NCBI RefSeq assembly: GCF_000379105.1
Contig: NZ_KB900609.1
Location: 503,781 to 567,780 of the forward strand
Length of the DNA stretch: 64,000 nt
Reading direction: 5' to 3'
Source: Methylobacterium sp. WSM2598
GTDB lineage: Bacteria; Pseudomonadota; Alphaproteobacteria; Rhizobiales; Beijerinckiaceae
The notes under the pieces are model-generated. The model saw only the letters and a program-made list of their open reading frames with translations. It ran no database searches and was not told the DNA's origin. The translations under genes were made by a program, and so were the position numbers. How positions within the stretch are numbered: position 1 is the first letter of the stretch; each line of letters opens with the position of its first letter. Positions 56,496-64,000 of this stretch are shown one piece after another.

Positions 56496-57748
56496 GCCTG
56501 CGCGACGCGGGCGGCCTCGCGGCCCTGCTGGCCCGCGCCCCCCTGCGCAAGGTGCTGGACGCCCTCGCCCTGCCCGGCGAGGAGACCCGCCTCGTCGGCG
56601 GGGCGGTGCGGGACGCGCTGCTCGGCCGCGCCGTGGCGGATGTGGACCTCGCCACGACGCTCCTGCCCGAGACGGTGATGCGGCGCGCCGCCGCGTCGGG
56701 GCTGAAGCCGGTCCCGACCGGGATCAGCCACGGCACCGTCACGGTGGTGGCCCACGGCGAGCCCTTCGAGGTCACGACCCTGCGCGAGGATGTGGAGACG
56801 GACGGCCGCCACGCGGTGGTGCGCTACGGCCGGGATTTCGGCCGGGACGCGGCGCGGCGCGACTTCACCATCAACGCGCTGTTCGCGGATGCGGGCGGGC
56901 ACCTGCACGACCCCGTCGGCGGCCTGCCCGACCTCGCGGCCGGGCGGGTGCGCTTCATCGGCGATCCGGCCCAGCGCATCCGCGAGGATTACCTCCGGAT
57001 CCTGCGCTTCTTCCGCTTCCACGCCCGCTACGGGCGCGGTCCCCTCGATCCCGCCGGCCTCGCCGCCGCGATCGCCGCGCGCGACGGCCTCGCCACCCTG
57101 TCCCGGGAGAGGGTCCGGGTCGAGATGCTGAAGCTCGTCGCGGCGCCGGGCGCGCCCGAGGTGGTCGCGGTCATGTCCGCGACCGGGCTGCTGCAGCGGC
57201 TCCTCGGCGGGATCGGCGATCTCGGCCGCCTCGCGCGGCTGCGCTCCCGCGACGACCCGCCCGACCCGGTGCGCCGGCTCGCCGCCCTGGCGGTGCAGTC
57301 GGAGGCGGATGCCGACCGGCTGCGCGAGGGGCTGCGGCTCTCCAAGGCCGAGCACGCGCGGCTCGCGGGCGCCGCGGCCGCCCTCGCGGCGCTGCACGGG
57401 GCGACGGAGGCGATCGACGCCGCCGCGCTCCGCCGGCAGGTCGCCCGGCACGGCCTTCCGGCAATCATCGACGCGACGATGATCCTCGCGGGCGAGCCCC
57501 GCCCCATCCTCAACGAGGAGGCACGGGAGCTGCTCGCCTCCCTCGCGGCGGGCCGCATCGCGGTGCCGCTTTTCCCGGTGACGGGGGCGCAGCTCGTGGC
57601 CGGCGGGGCCGCCCCGGGACCGGGGCTCGGGCGGGCGCTGGCCGCGGCGCGGGCGGCGTGGCTCGCCGAGGGCTGCCCCTCCGACGCCCCCGCCCGCCAG
57701 CGGCTGGTGAGGCTGGCGCTGGAGGCGGCGCGGGCCTCCGATGGCTGA
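56492..57748 (+). CDS. cca: CCA tRNA nucleotidyltransferase
   Basis: A 418-residue class II nucleotidyltransferase that builds or repairs the CCA 3' end of tRNA. The head domain has RLVGGAVRDALLGRAVADVDLAT, with the GGAVRD motif and the DxD catalytic aspartates, and GTVTVV...FEVTTLREDVETDGRHA; RRDFTINALF and RIREDYLRILRFFRF follow. Neck, body and tail are full length. The last gene of the coupled run from 54929. Its TGA stop is the first three bases of repeat copy F. Confidence 0.93.
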   Translation: MSLRDAGGLAALLARAPLRKVLDALALPGEETRLVGGAVRDALLGRAVADVDLATTLLPETVMRRAAASGLKPVPTGISHGTVTVVAHGEPFEVTTLREDVETDGRHAVVRYGRDFGRDAARRDFTINALFADAGGHLHDPVGGLPDLAAGRVRFIGDPAQRIREDYLRILRFFRFHARYGRGPLDPAGLAAAIAARDGLATLSRERVRVEMLKLVAAPGAPEVVAVMSATGLLQRLLGGIGDLGRLARLRSRDDPPDPVRRLAALAVQSEADADRLREGLRLSKAEHARLAGAAAALAALHGATEAIDAAALRRQVARHGLPAIIDATMILAGEPRPILNEEARELLASLAAGRIAVPLFPVTGAQLVAGGAAPGPGLGRALAAARAAWLAEGCPSDAPARQRLVRLALEAARASDG

Positions 57749-57826
57749 TCCTATCCAGGCGGATCCCGTCTCACGCGCCCGCGCGGCGCGTGAGCGACGC
57801 CCCCAACCGCCGTCCCGAAGGGATCA
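57746..57826. repeat. Composite palindromic element, copy F (short, degenerate)
   Basis: An 81-bp copy starting TGATCC and ending GGATCA. The linker CGCCCGCGCGGCGCGTGAGC is well kept; the hairpin modules are reduced (GGCGGATCCCG on one side, CCGCCGTCCCGAAGGGATC on the other). It provides the cca stop codon. The remaining 145 bp to the LuxR stop show nothing recognisable. Confidence 0.65.
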
Positions 57827-57970
57827 AGCGGAGTGGGTAGGTGACCGGCCTTCGCCAGACCGGCGGTGACGAGGCGTGACCGCCGGTTCGGTTCACGAAG
57901 GGCCGTCGAGCCCTTGGCGCGTGTCGACCATGCGAGAGCGTCACCGGCCCGGTGCGTCAGCGTCCCGGGC

Positions 57971-59167
57971 TCACGCGGTCGCGGCGAGGCGCCCGGCCGG
58001 GCCGGGGCGCGCCTCGGCGGGGCGCAAAGCCGGGGCGGCGGCCATCACCGCCCGCAGCAGCTCGGCCTGCCGGCGGGTCCCGGTCTTGTCGAACAGGCGC
58101 GCGAGGTGCGTGCGCACCGTCGCCACGCCGATGCCGTAGGCCTCGGCGATCTCGCTCAGGGTCATGTCCTGCATCAGGCCCCGCAGCACCCGCAATTCGC
58201 CCTGGGTCAGCCCGTAGAGGCGCTCCAGCGCCTCGCTCGGAATCGACACGGCCGCGTCGGGATCCTGCACGAACAGGGCCGCCACCGGCTGGCGTTCCCC
58301 CTCGCCCCCCCGCCCCGCCCGGGACCCGCAGGCCGCGCCGCGGACCGGGACGATCTGCCCGACGAGGCCGCCCCGCGGCCTGGACCCGCGGCGCGAGGGG
58401 AACGGCAGCGCCGCGCGGCAGCGGGTGCGGTCGTCGTCGCGGCAGGCCGCGAGGGCCCCCTCGAGCGCCCCCTGCGACCAGGGCTCCGCCGTGGCCAGCG
58501 TGCCCGCCGGCAGGCGCCGCAGGGCGTCGCCCTGGCGCAGGATCGCCTCGGCGGCGGCGTTCGCGCGCAGCACCCGGCCCGCCGCGTCGAGCAGGAACAC
58601 GCCCAGGCTGAGCGCGTCCATGGCCGAGGACAGGCCCTCCGCCTCGCCGCTCTGCTCGGCGAGGAGCTGGCCCGTCTCGACGGCCCGGCGCACGTGCGGC
58701 AGCAGGAGCGTCATCAGCTCCCGCGCCTCCAGCGAGACCGGCCGGTCGAAGGAGGCCGACAGGCTGCCGCATCCCCCCGAGGCCTTGGTCAGCACGCCGG
58801 CGATCAGGTCCTCGACCTGCTGCGGCCGGCACCATTCCCGGTAGAAATGCGTGCCGCGGAACGCGTCCCGGTCGATGAGCTCCGAGAGGCCGACCACGTC
58901 GCCGACCTGCGTGAACCACGTGCCCAGGGCGAGCGGGGAGAGGCCGGCGAAGCGCTCCGCGTAGAGGGAGCGGTGATCCGGCGACAGCCCGACATCGACG
59001 GCGAGCCGCCCGGTTCCGGTCTCGGCATCGTGCACGCCGATCCAGCCTGCCACGGCGCCGAGCGCCTCGACGAGCCGCGCGAGCGTGTCCGGCCAGAGCT
59101 CCGGATCGCGCCCGCAATCGTAGATGCGGCCGACCAGATCAGAGAATTCGCCCTGCGACAGCGGCAT
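57971..59167 (-). CDS. LuxR-type transcriptional regulator
   Basis: A 398-residue regulator. The C-terminal LuxR/GerE helix-turn-helix is at about residues 318-375 (LTQGELRVLRGLMQDMTLSEIAEAYGIGVATVRTHLARLFDKTGTRRQAELLR). The N-terminal 300 residues contain a GAF/PAS-like sensor region: WIGVHDAETGTGRLAVDVGLSP and a PAS-like LDALSLGVFLLDAAGRVLRANAAAEAIL. There is no receiver domain and no autoinducer-domain signature. The ligand is unknown. ATG 59167. Upstream is a 444-bp region without genes, divergent from a DUF4198 gene. Confidence 0.88.
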   Translation of the reverse strand: MPLSQGEFSDLVGRIYDCGRDPELWPDTLARLVEALGAVAGWIGVHDAETGTGRLAVDVGLSPDHRSLYAERFAGLSPLALGTWFTQVGDVVGLSELIDRDAFRGTHFYREWCRPQQVEDLIAGVLTKASGGCGSLSASFDRPVSLEARELMTLLLPHVRRAVETGQLLAEQSGEAEGLSSAMDALSLGVFLLDAAGRVLRANAAAEAILRQGDALRRLPAGTLATAEPWSQGALEGALAACRDDDRTRCRAALPFPSRRGSRPRGGLVGQIVPVRGAACGSRAGRGGEGERQPVAALFVQDPDAAVSIPSEALERLYGLTQGELRVLRGLMQDMTLSEIAEAYGIGVATVRTHLARLFDKTGTRRQAELLRAVMAAAPALRPAEARPGPAGRLAATA

Positions 59168-59611
59168 GACGGTGCCCCCCGGCGGCTGCGGCCCAGGCGT
59201 GCGGGGGCGCTCCCCCGAGGCGGGGGGGCCGAAGCATCGACCTGGAGAAAGACCGATCATCCCCAATCGGCCGGGCGGAACTCTGGTATCTTTCTGGGCT
59301 GCTCGGCAAGACCTCGCGGGCACAGCACGGCCGCTATGCGCCCGTGAGGTGCGATTCCGCACGAGGCGAAAGTGTCTGCACAGTTTCGGCAAGATGCGAC
59401 CGGCGCGGATGTGGTATCGTTCATGAAAGGGCGCTCGGTCGCGACTTGCGGGCGCGGGCCTCGGGGCGGCGCAGCCCGGGGGGCGCCGCGCCTGAAAGCC
59501 GCGTCGGAGGCCGTCCGCGCCCCTCCCGGACGGCGCGCTCCCGCTTGACCTCGCGTTCGCGAACCCCACGTGTGAGCGGTTCTCCCCACACGCCAGGAGG
59601 CAGAGCGGCCG
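59168..59611. other. 444-bp divergent intergenic region without a recognised gene
   Basis: Between the luxR start (minus) and the DUF4198 start (plus). A GC hairpin (CGGGGG-CGCT-CCCCCG, 59202-59217) lies in the expected luxR 5' untranslated region. From about 59240 to 59440 the GC content drops and promoter-like sequence is likely, but I could not fix -35/-10 pairs with confidence. GCTTGACC near 59545 is a possible -35 for the DUF4198 gene. Confidence 0.4.
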
Positions 59612-60394
59612 ATGTTTCCTTTCCGCAGCCCGCGGCCGGTGGCGGTGGCGGTGGCGGCCCTGGCGGTGCTCACCGCGCCGGCCCGCGCGCACGACCTGTG
59701 GCTGACCCTGAGCACGCCGGAGGCGGGGCCGCAGGTCCGGGTGAATTTCGGCTCTCCGCGGCAGCGCTTGGCCCCGGCCAAGCCCAAGGTGATCGACCTG
59801 CAGGCGATCACGCCCGACCAGACCGTCAGCCTGGTGGCGCCCCTGACGCCGAGCCCGCCGGAGGTGCCGCCCGCGCTCGTGGCCGCCCTGCCGACCAAGG
59901 CCGCCCGCACGCTCCTCGCCGCGACCTACGACAGCGGCTACTGGGTGACGCTCATGGACGGGAGCGGCCGCAACACCAGCCGCCGCCTCGTCCCGGACGC
60001 CCGGGACAGCCGCTGGGCCGTGCGCTTCGCCAAGGCCGCCCTCGGCCCCGCCGCCCCCTGGTCGAAGGTCGTGGGCCACACGCTGGAGATCGTGCCGCTC
60101 GAAGTGCCGGCCGCCACCGCCGGGGCGATCCGGGTGCGCGTGCTGTTCCGCTCCGAGCCCCTCGCCGGGGCGGTGGTGAATTACGGCGAGGGCAGCGCCG
60201 ACCTCGACCCGGCGCAGGCGCCGCGCGTCCTCACGGACGCGGAGGGCGTGGCGACGGTGCCGATCCGCAAGGCGGGGGCGCAGCTGATCACGGCGCGCCA
60301 CAGCGTCAGCCCCTCGGCGACGCCCGACCTCGCCGACCGCGACGAGTACAGCGCGACCTTCGCGTTCCGCCTCGACGAGCAGCCGGTGAACTGA
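59612..60394 (+). CDS. DUF4198 domain periplasmic protein
   Basis: A 260-residue exported protein with signal peptide (AVAVAALAVLTAPARA, cleavage before HDLWL). The mature chain starts AHDLWLTLSTPEAG, typical of DUF4198 proteins, beta-rich domains often linked to metal (nickel or cobalt) uptake or periplasmic carbohydrate-like binding. VRVLFRSEPLAGAVVNYGEG and TDAEGVATVPI resemble the carboxypeptidase-regulatory-like fold at the C-terminus. No metal transporter gene is adjacent, so the role is open. Confidence 0.8.
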   Translation: MFPFRSPRPVAVAVAALAVLTAPARAHDLWLTLSTPEAGPQVRVNFGSPRQRLAPAKPKVIDLQAITPDQTVSLVAPLTPSPPEVPPALVAALPTKAARTLLAATYDSGYWVTLMDGSGRNTSRRLVPDARDSRWAVRFAKAALGPAAPWSKVVGHTLEIVPLEVPAATAGAIRVRVLFRSEPLAGAVVNYGEGSADLDPAQAPRVLTDAEGVATVPIRKAGAQLITARHSVSPSATPDLADRDEYSATFAFRLDEQPVN

Positions 60395-60451
60395 CCCCCG
60401 GTCCGGGCGTCGCGTCGGGCGGTCTCCCTCTCCCCCGAGTCGCGCCGCCCT

Positions 60452-61846
60452 TCAGAGGGGCAGCACCTTGCCCGGGTTGAGCAGGCCCTCCGGGTCCAGG
60501 GCGGCCTTGATCCGGCGCGCGAGGGCGATCTCCTCCGGGGTGCGGCGCCGGACCAGTTCCGCCGCCCGGTACTGGCCGATGCCGTGCTCGGCCGAGATGC
60601 TGCCGCCGAAGGCCTCGACCACGTCGTGGACGACGGCGTTGACCGCCTCGCCCGCTTGGTCGGCCGTCGCCAGCACGTTGTAATGGATGTTGCCGTCGCC
60701 CATGTGGCCGAAGGCGTTGGGCCGCGCGCCGGGCAGCTTGTCCGCGAGGGCCCGGTCCGCCGCGGCCAGGAAGGCCGGGATGGCGGCGATCGGCACCGAG
60801 ACGTCGTGCTTGACGCCCCGCCCCTCCTTCGCCTCGGCCTCGGTGATGCCCTCGCGCAGGGCCCACAGCCCGGCCGCCTGCTGGCCCGACTCGGCCAGCA
60901 CGCCGTCCTGCGCGTCACCCTGCTCCAGCGCCGCGCCGAGCACGGCCTCGGCCGCCTCGCGCAGGGCGGGAAGCGAGGAGGCGGCCTCGACGAGGACGTA
61001 CCAGGGGCTCGGGCCGAGCGGGTTGCGCGGGCCGCCGTGGCGGGCGACCAGGGCGAGGGAGAGGCCGGAGATCAGCTCGAAGGCCTGGATGGCCTCGCCG
61101 AGTTCGTCCTGGGCGAGGGTGAAGAGGCGAAGCGCCGCCTCGGGATCCGGCACGGCGAGGAGCGCCGTCGCCACGTGGCGCGGGCGCGCGGAGAGCCGCA
61201 GCACCGCGGCGGTGATCACGCCGAGCGTGCCCTCCGAGCCGACGAAGAGCTGCTTCCAGTCGTAGCCGGCATTGTCCTTGCGCAGGGCGCGCAGGCCCGC
61301 GACGACGCTGCCGTCGGCGAGCACGACTTCGAGCCCCAGCACGTTGGCGCGGGTCATGCCGTGGCGCACGACGTTGAGCCCGCCCGCATTGGTGGCGACG
61401 ACGCCCCCGACCATGGCCGAGCCCTCGGCCGCGAAGCTGATCGGCAGGACGCGGTTCACCGCGGCGGCGGCGTCCTGCGCGGTCCTGAGCACGCAGCCGG
61501 CCTCGGCCGTGAGGGTCAGCCCGACCGGATCGACCGCCCGGATCGCCGCCATGCGGCCGAGGGAGAGCACGACCTGCGTGCCGGACCGATCCGGCGCGGC
61601 ACCGCCCGCGAGCCCGGTATTGCCGCCCTGGGGCACGATCGCCGCGCCGGCCTCGCGGCACAGCCGCACGACCTCGGCGACCTCCCCGGTCGAGGCCGGG
61701 CGGGCGACGCAGGCCGGGCGCCCGGGAAAGAGCCGGCGCCAATCGACGGCGTAGGGCGCGACGTCGCTCTCCGCCGTGAGGAGCCCGGCCGGGCCGAGGC
61801 GGGCGGCGAGGCGCGCGACGAGGTCGTGATTCGTCTCCGGGCTCAT
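60452..61846 (-). CDS. FAD-linked oxidase, D-2-hydroxyacid (D-lactate/D-2-hydroxyglutarate) dehydrogenase-like
   Basis: A 464-residue flavoprotein of the PCMH/VAO family. FAD-binding blocks: CVARPASTGEVAEVVRLCREAGAAIVPQGGNTGLAGGAAPD (residues 48-90) and SAMVGGVVATNAGGLNVVRHGMTRANVLGLEVVLADG. The C-terminal domain ends SAEHGIGQYRAAEL ... GLLNPGKVLP, the standard signature of GlcD/LdhD/D2HGDH enzymes, with HMGDGNIHYNV as metal site. Substrate is a 2-hydroxy acid; which one is uncertain. ATG 61846 was preferred over an upstream in-frame start. Confidence 0.92.
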   Translation of the reverse strand: MSPETNHDLVARLAARLGPAGLLTAESDVAPYAVDWRRLFPGRPACVARPASTGEVAEVVRLCREAGAAIVPQGGNTGLAGGAAPDRSGTQVVLSLGRMAAIRAVDPVGLTLTAEAGCVLRTAQDAAAAVNRVLPISFAAEGSAMVGGVVATNAGGLNVVRHGMTRANVLGLEVVLADGSVVAGLRALRKDNAGYDWKQLFVGSEGTLGVITAAVLRLSARPRHVATALLAVPDPEAALRLFTLAQDELGEAIQAFELISGLSLALVARHGGPRNPLGPSPWYVLVEAASSLPALREAAEAVLGAALEQGDAQDGVLAESGQQAAGLWALREGITEAEAKEGRGVKHDVSVPIAAIPAFLAAADRALADKLPGARPNAFGHMGDGNIHYNVLATADQAGEAVNAVVHDVVEAFGGSISAEHGIGQYRAAELVRRRTPEEIALARRIKAALDPEGLLNPGKVLPL

Positions 61847-61939
61847 CGGGGCGGTCTCCGGGGCTTGCGAGGCGCCCGCCGTGGCGCGGATGCCGCCGCC
61901 GGTCAAGCGCGGCCGAGCCGCCGCGGCGGGACCATCGCC

Positions 61940-62641
61940 TCAGCCCCCGAACCGCTCCGTGCGGATGAGGCCGCGCGCGACGCCCGCATCGATCAGGAGG
62001 TCGCTCGCGGCGCTCACGAACGGGTTGCCGCCGCACACGAAGGCGTGCGCGGGCGGGCCGAGGCGGGCCAGCGCCTCCGCCACGCGCGCCGCGTCCAGGC
62101 GCCGCCCTCCGGGCACGCGGGTAAGGGTCAGCATCAGCTGAAAATGCGGCTCGTCCGCGTCCCGCCGCAGCAATTCCTCGCGGGCGATGACCTCGTCGGG
62201 CGTGCGCGCCGAGTAGACGAGGAGCGCGGGCACGCCCGGCGCGGCCGCGGCGCGGTGGCGCAGCATCGACAGGAGCGGCACCACGCCCGAGCCGCCCCCG
62301 ACCAGCAGGAGGGGTCCGCCCTCCCCCGCCCCCCAGGCGAAGGCGCCGATCGGCCCGCGCAGCTCGATCCGGTCGCCGGCCTCCGCCACGTCCGCGAAGA
62401 AGGTCGAGACCTCGCCGGCGTCGAGGCGCTCGATCATCAGGTCGAAGGCGTCGGAGCCCGGCGCGGAGGCGATCGAGTAGCTGCGCTGCGCCTGGTAGCC
62501 GTCGGGGGCGGTCAGGCGCACGTCCACGTGCTGGCCGGCCCGGAAGGCGAAGGGTCGGTCGGGCCGCAGCGTGAAGCGCTTCACCCGCGGCGTCTCGGCG
62601 GCGATGCCGGTGATCACCGCCTCCTGCCAGGCGAGGACCAC
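61940..62641 (-). CDS. Ferredoxin-NADP reductase-like flavoprotein
   Basis: A 233-residue FAD/NAD(P)-binding reductase without an iron-sulphur domain. FAD motif RSYSIASAP near residue 53, NAD(P) motif LLVGGGSGVVPLLSMLRH near residue 110 and FVCGGNPFV-type C-terminal block are intact. GTG 62641 starts one base after the stop of the molybdopterin oxidoreductase gene, so the two form a pair in which this enzyme probably supplies or accepts electrons. Confidence 0.9.
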   Translation of the reverse strand: MVLAWQEAVITGIAAETPRVKRFTLRPDRPFAFRAGQHVDVRLTAPDGYQAQRSYSIASAPGSDAFDLMIERLDAGEVSTFFADVAEAGDRIELRGPIGAFAWGAGEGGPLLLVGGGSGVVPLLSMLRHRAAAAPGVPALLVYSARTPDEVIAREELLRRDADEPHFQLMLTLTRVPGGRRLDAARVAEALARLGPPAHAFVCGGNPFVSAASDLLIDAGVARGLIRTERFGG

Positions 62642-62642
62642 C

Positions 62643-63248
62643 TCAATCGTCCGAGAAGCGCTGCTCGCGCCAGGGGTCGCCGTACATGTGGTAGCCGCGC
62701 AGCTCCCAGAACCCGGCCTCGTCCTTCGGGGTGAAGCGCAGGCCCTTCACCCACTTGGCGCTCTTCCAGAAGTACAGGTGCGGCACCAGGAGCCGGGCCG
62801 GGCCGCCGTGGTCGGGCGCGATCGGCGCGCCGTCGTAGTGGGTCGCCACCATCGCCCGGTCGCCCGCGAGATCGGCGAAGGGGACGTTGGTGGTGTAGTC
62901 GTCGTAGCCCTCGGCGAGCACGAAGGCGGTCGGGGCCGCGATCCCGGCCGCCGTCAGCAGGTCGTCGACGCGAACTCCCTCCCAGCCCGTGTCGAACTTC
63001 GACCACTTCGTCACGCAATGGATGTCCCCGCGCCATCCGCTGCGCGGCAGGGTCTGGAACTCCTCCCAGGTCCAGCTCTTCAGCGGCCTGGGGCCCTGCC
63101 AGAGGGTGAAGCGCCAATCCCGCAGCGCAATGCGGGGGGTCGGGCCGAGCTGCAGGACCGGGAAATCCTCGGTCAGGTACTGCCCGGGCGGCAGCCGCTC
63201 CTCGACAGGCCGTGACGGGCGCCGGCCCGTGAACCCCCGCGTCGCCAT
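62643..63248 (-). CDS. Sulfite-oxidase-like molybdopterin oxidoreductase
   Basis: A 201-residue protein consisting of the Mo-pterin-binding domain of the sulfite oxidase family. The Mo-ligand cysteine is C78 in GDIHCVTKWSKFD, and LPRSGWRGDIHC, DDYTTNVPF, GPARLLVPHLYFWKSAKWVKGLRF follow the family order. There is no Tat signal, haem domain or dimerisation domain, so it is a short cytoplasmic type rather than a periplasmic SorA or MsrP. It is paired with the flavin reductase gene one base downstream. Substrate unknown. Confidence 0.9.
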   Translation of the reverse strand: MATRGFTGRRPSRPVEERLPPGQYLTEDFPVLQLGPTPRIALRDWRFTLWQGPRPLKSWTWEEFQTLPRSGWRGDIHCVTKWSKFDTGWEGVRVDDLLTAAGIAAPTAFVLAEGYDDYTTNVPFADLAGDRAMVATHYDGAPIAPDHGGPARLLVPHLYFWKSAKWVKGLRFTPKDEAGFWELRGYHMYGDPWREQRFSDD

Positions 63249-63329
63249 CGCGCTCTCCTGGTCGGGCGAGGCCGAGACGCCCCGCGGAACCGGGCCAAGA
63301 TGGGGTGCGGGCGCGCCGCCGTCGAGACG

Positions 63330-63503
63330 TCAGCCGGTGCCGGGATCGGTCTCGTCGCCCTGCCGGTCGGACGCGTCGGCACCCGAGCGGTTCTCCGCTC
63401 CCTTGCCGTCCTGCGGCACCGCCGCCACGCCCTTCAAATCCTCGGCCGTCACCGGCCGGTCGGTGCGCGCCGGACGGGCCTGCTCCCGGGTCTCGTCGCT
63501 CAT
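63330..63503 (-). CDS. 57-residue hydrophilic hypothetical protein
   Basis: A short Asp/Glu/Gly/Arg-rich chain beginning MSDETREQARPARTDRP, without hydrophobic core, probably disordered. A strong ribosome-binding site (GGAGG) lies about eight bases upstream of ATG 63503, and the start overlaps the stop of the upstream small ORF (ATGA). Family unknown. Confidence 0.55.
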   Translation of the reverse strand: MSDETREQARPARTDRPVTAEDLKGVAAVPQDGKGAENRSGADASDRQGDETDPGTG

Positions 63504-63706
63504 CGGCCGTCCTCCTCGTCGCCGAGGGCGGCGGTGGCCCGCGCGATCGCCTCTTTCGCCGCGGGCGGCGGAGCGTCGGCCGGGCGTCCGGCCCCCTCCG
63601 GGCGCCCGCGCGGCGGCTGGCGGTCCCGGCCCGCCGCGCCGGCGCGATCCGACTCGCGGTCGAAGTCCCGGTCCGTTCCGTCGGTCCTCGTCATGCCCGG
63701 CCCCAT
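63500..63706 (-). CDS. 68-residue hydrophilic hypothetical protein
   Basis: Begins MGPGMTRTDGTDRDFDRESD and ends in an Ala-rich helix (PAAKEAIARATAALGDEEDGR). AGGAG lies six bases before ATG 63706, which decides the start. It overlaps the following 57-residue ORF by four bases, so the two are coupled. Both are highly charged and proline-rich, resembling small disordered stress-related proteins, but no family is recognised. Confidence 0.55.
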   Translation of the reverse strand: MGPGMTRTDGTDRDFDRESDRAGAAGRDRQPPRGRPEGAGRPADAPPPAAKEAIARATAALGDEEDGR

Positions 63707-63931
63707 GCTCGGCTCCTGCGGCTGGTGTCGCGATCCGGGTTCAACAGGCGGCGCGGCGCGAAGTTGCCCGGCGCGATCCGCATTCACGAGGATTCGGCCT
63801 TCCGCCGGGCCCGGTGACGGAGCGAAACGGGGCGAAACCCGGCCCACCCTCTTTCATCCCGCCGCGTCCTGTCGCAGTCTCGGGCGGAGACAAGCCGCCG
63901 GGAGAGCGGCTCCCGATCCTGGAGGTATGCC

Positions 63932-64000
63932 ATGGTCATGCCGAACCGCCTCGTGAAATCCGCCTGGATCGCCGCGGAGGTCACGCGGGAGACGGCCGAG
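63932..64000 (+). CDS. Start of a gene cut by the window end
   Basis: ATG 63932 has GGAGG six bases upstream, and the frame stays open for 23 codons to the window edge (MVMPNRLVKSAWIAAEVTRE). Too short to identify. Confidence 0.5.
   Translation, partial: MVMPNRLVKSAWIAAEVTRETAE

Noticed and set aside
57840..57970. Possible small RNA or tRNA-like fold after cca
   Set aside because: Several short GC palindromes occur, but no consistent cloverleaf or terminator with T-run could be drawn.

Overview
The window is very GC-rich, gene-dense bacterial chromosome. Gene content points to an alphaproteobacterium of the order Hyphomicrobiales/Rhizobiales, most likely Methylobacterium or a close relative. 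Supporting signs are a NepR/EcfG-type general-stress sigma factor, an ImuA-ImuB-DnaE2 cassette behind a GTTC-N7-GTTC LexA box, a UvrB with a long N-terminal extension, DUF3297, DUF1285 and DUF6111 proteins, and many GTG starts with 4-base start/stop overlaps. I cannot name the species. No rRNA, tRNA, transposase, prophage or CRISPR array was seen.

Layout. 0.1-3 kb: a PilZ protein, ribonuclease D and a coupled acyltransferase. 3.1-4.3 kb: argC behind what looks like an arginine-codon transcription attenuator. 4.7-9.6 kb (minus strand): TetR regulator, cytochrome P450, deoB and a yejF-like double ATPase. 9.8-14.9 kb: a lytic transglycosylase with a SPOR-like tail, a cluster of uncharacterised genes, DUF3297, and a VOC/DoxX pair opposite a LysR regulator. 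15-18 kb: hairpin array and uvrB. 18-21 kb: a NitT/TauT-type ABC importer. 21-23 kb: a carnitine-dehydrogenase-like enzyme coupled to a beta-keto acid cleavage enzyme. 23.8-28.1 kb: an RND efflux adaptor and pump. 28.2-29.4 kb: a CsbD stress protein and a NepR-EcfG fusion sigma factor. 30-36 kb: the SOS mutasome imuA-imuB-dnaE2. 36-40 kb: a zinc alcohol dehydrogenase, a membrane diguanylate cyclase and a frameshifted DHH phosphoesterase. 40-43 kb: metNIQ. 43-46 kb: a polar amino acid ABC importer. 47-54 kb: a MoxR-DUF58-BatA/DUF4159 operon. 54-57.7 kb: thioesterase, DUF1285, NUDIX, DUF6111 and CCA-adding enzyme. 58-64 kb: a LuxR regulator, a DUF4198 protein, an FAD-linked dehydrogenase, a molybdopterin oxidoreductase with its flavin reductase, and small hydrophilic ORFs.

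The most interesting structure lies outside the proteins. (1) The argC leader has a short ORF with five consecutive Arg codons and mutually exclusive hairpins ending in an intrinsic terminator. (2) Six copies of an 81-160 bp composite palindromic element have TGATCC/GGATCA-like ends; in four cases the terminal TGA is the stop codon of the adjacent gene. (3) A second hairpin repeat is arrayed three times before uvrB. (4) A 13-bp tandem repeat in nine copies lies upstream of an ABC transporter operon. (5) An anti-sigma domain is fused to its presumed sigma partner.
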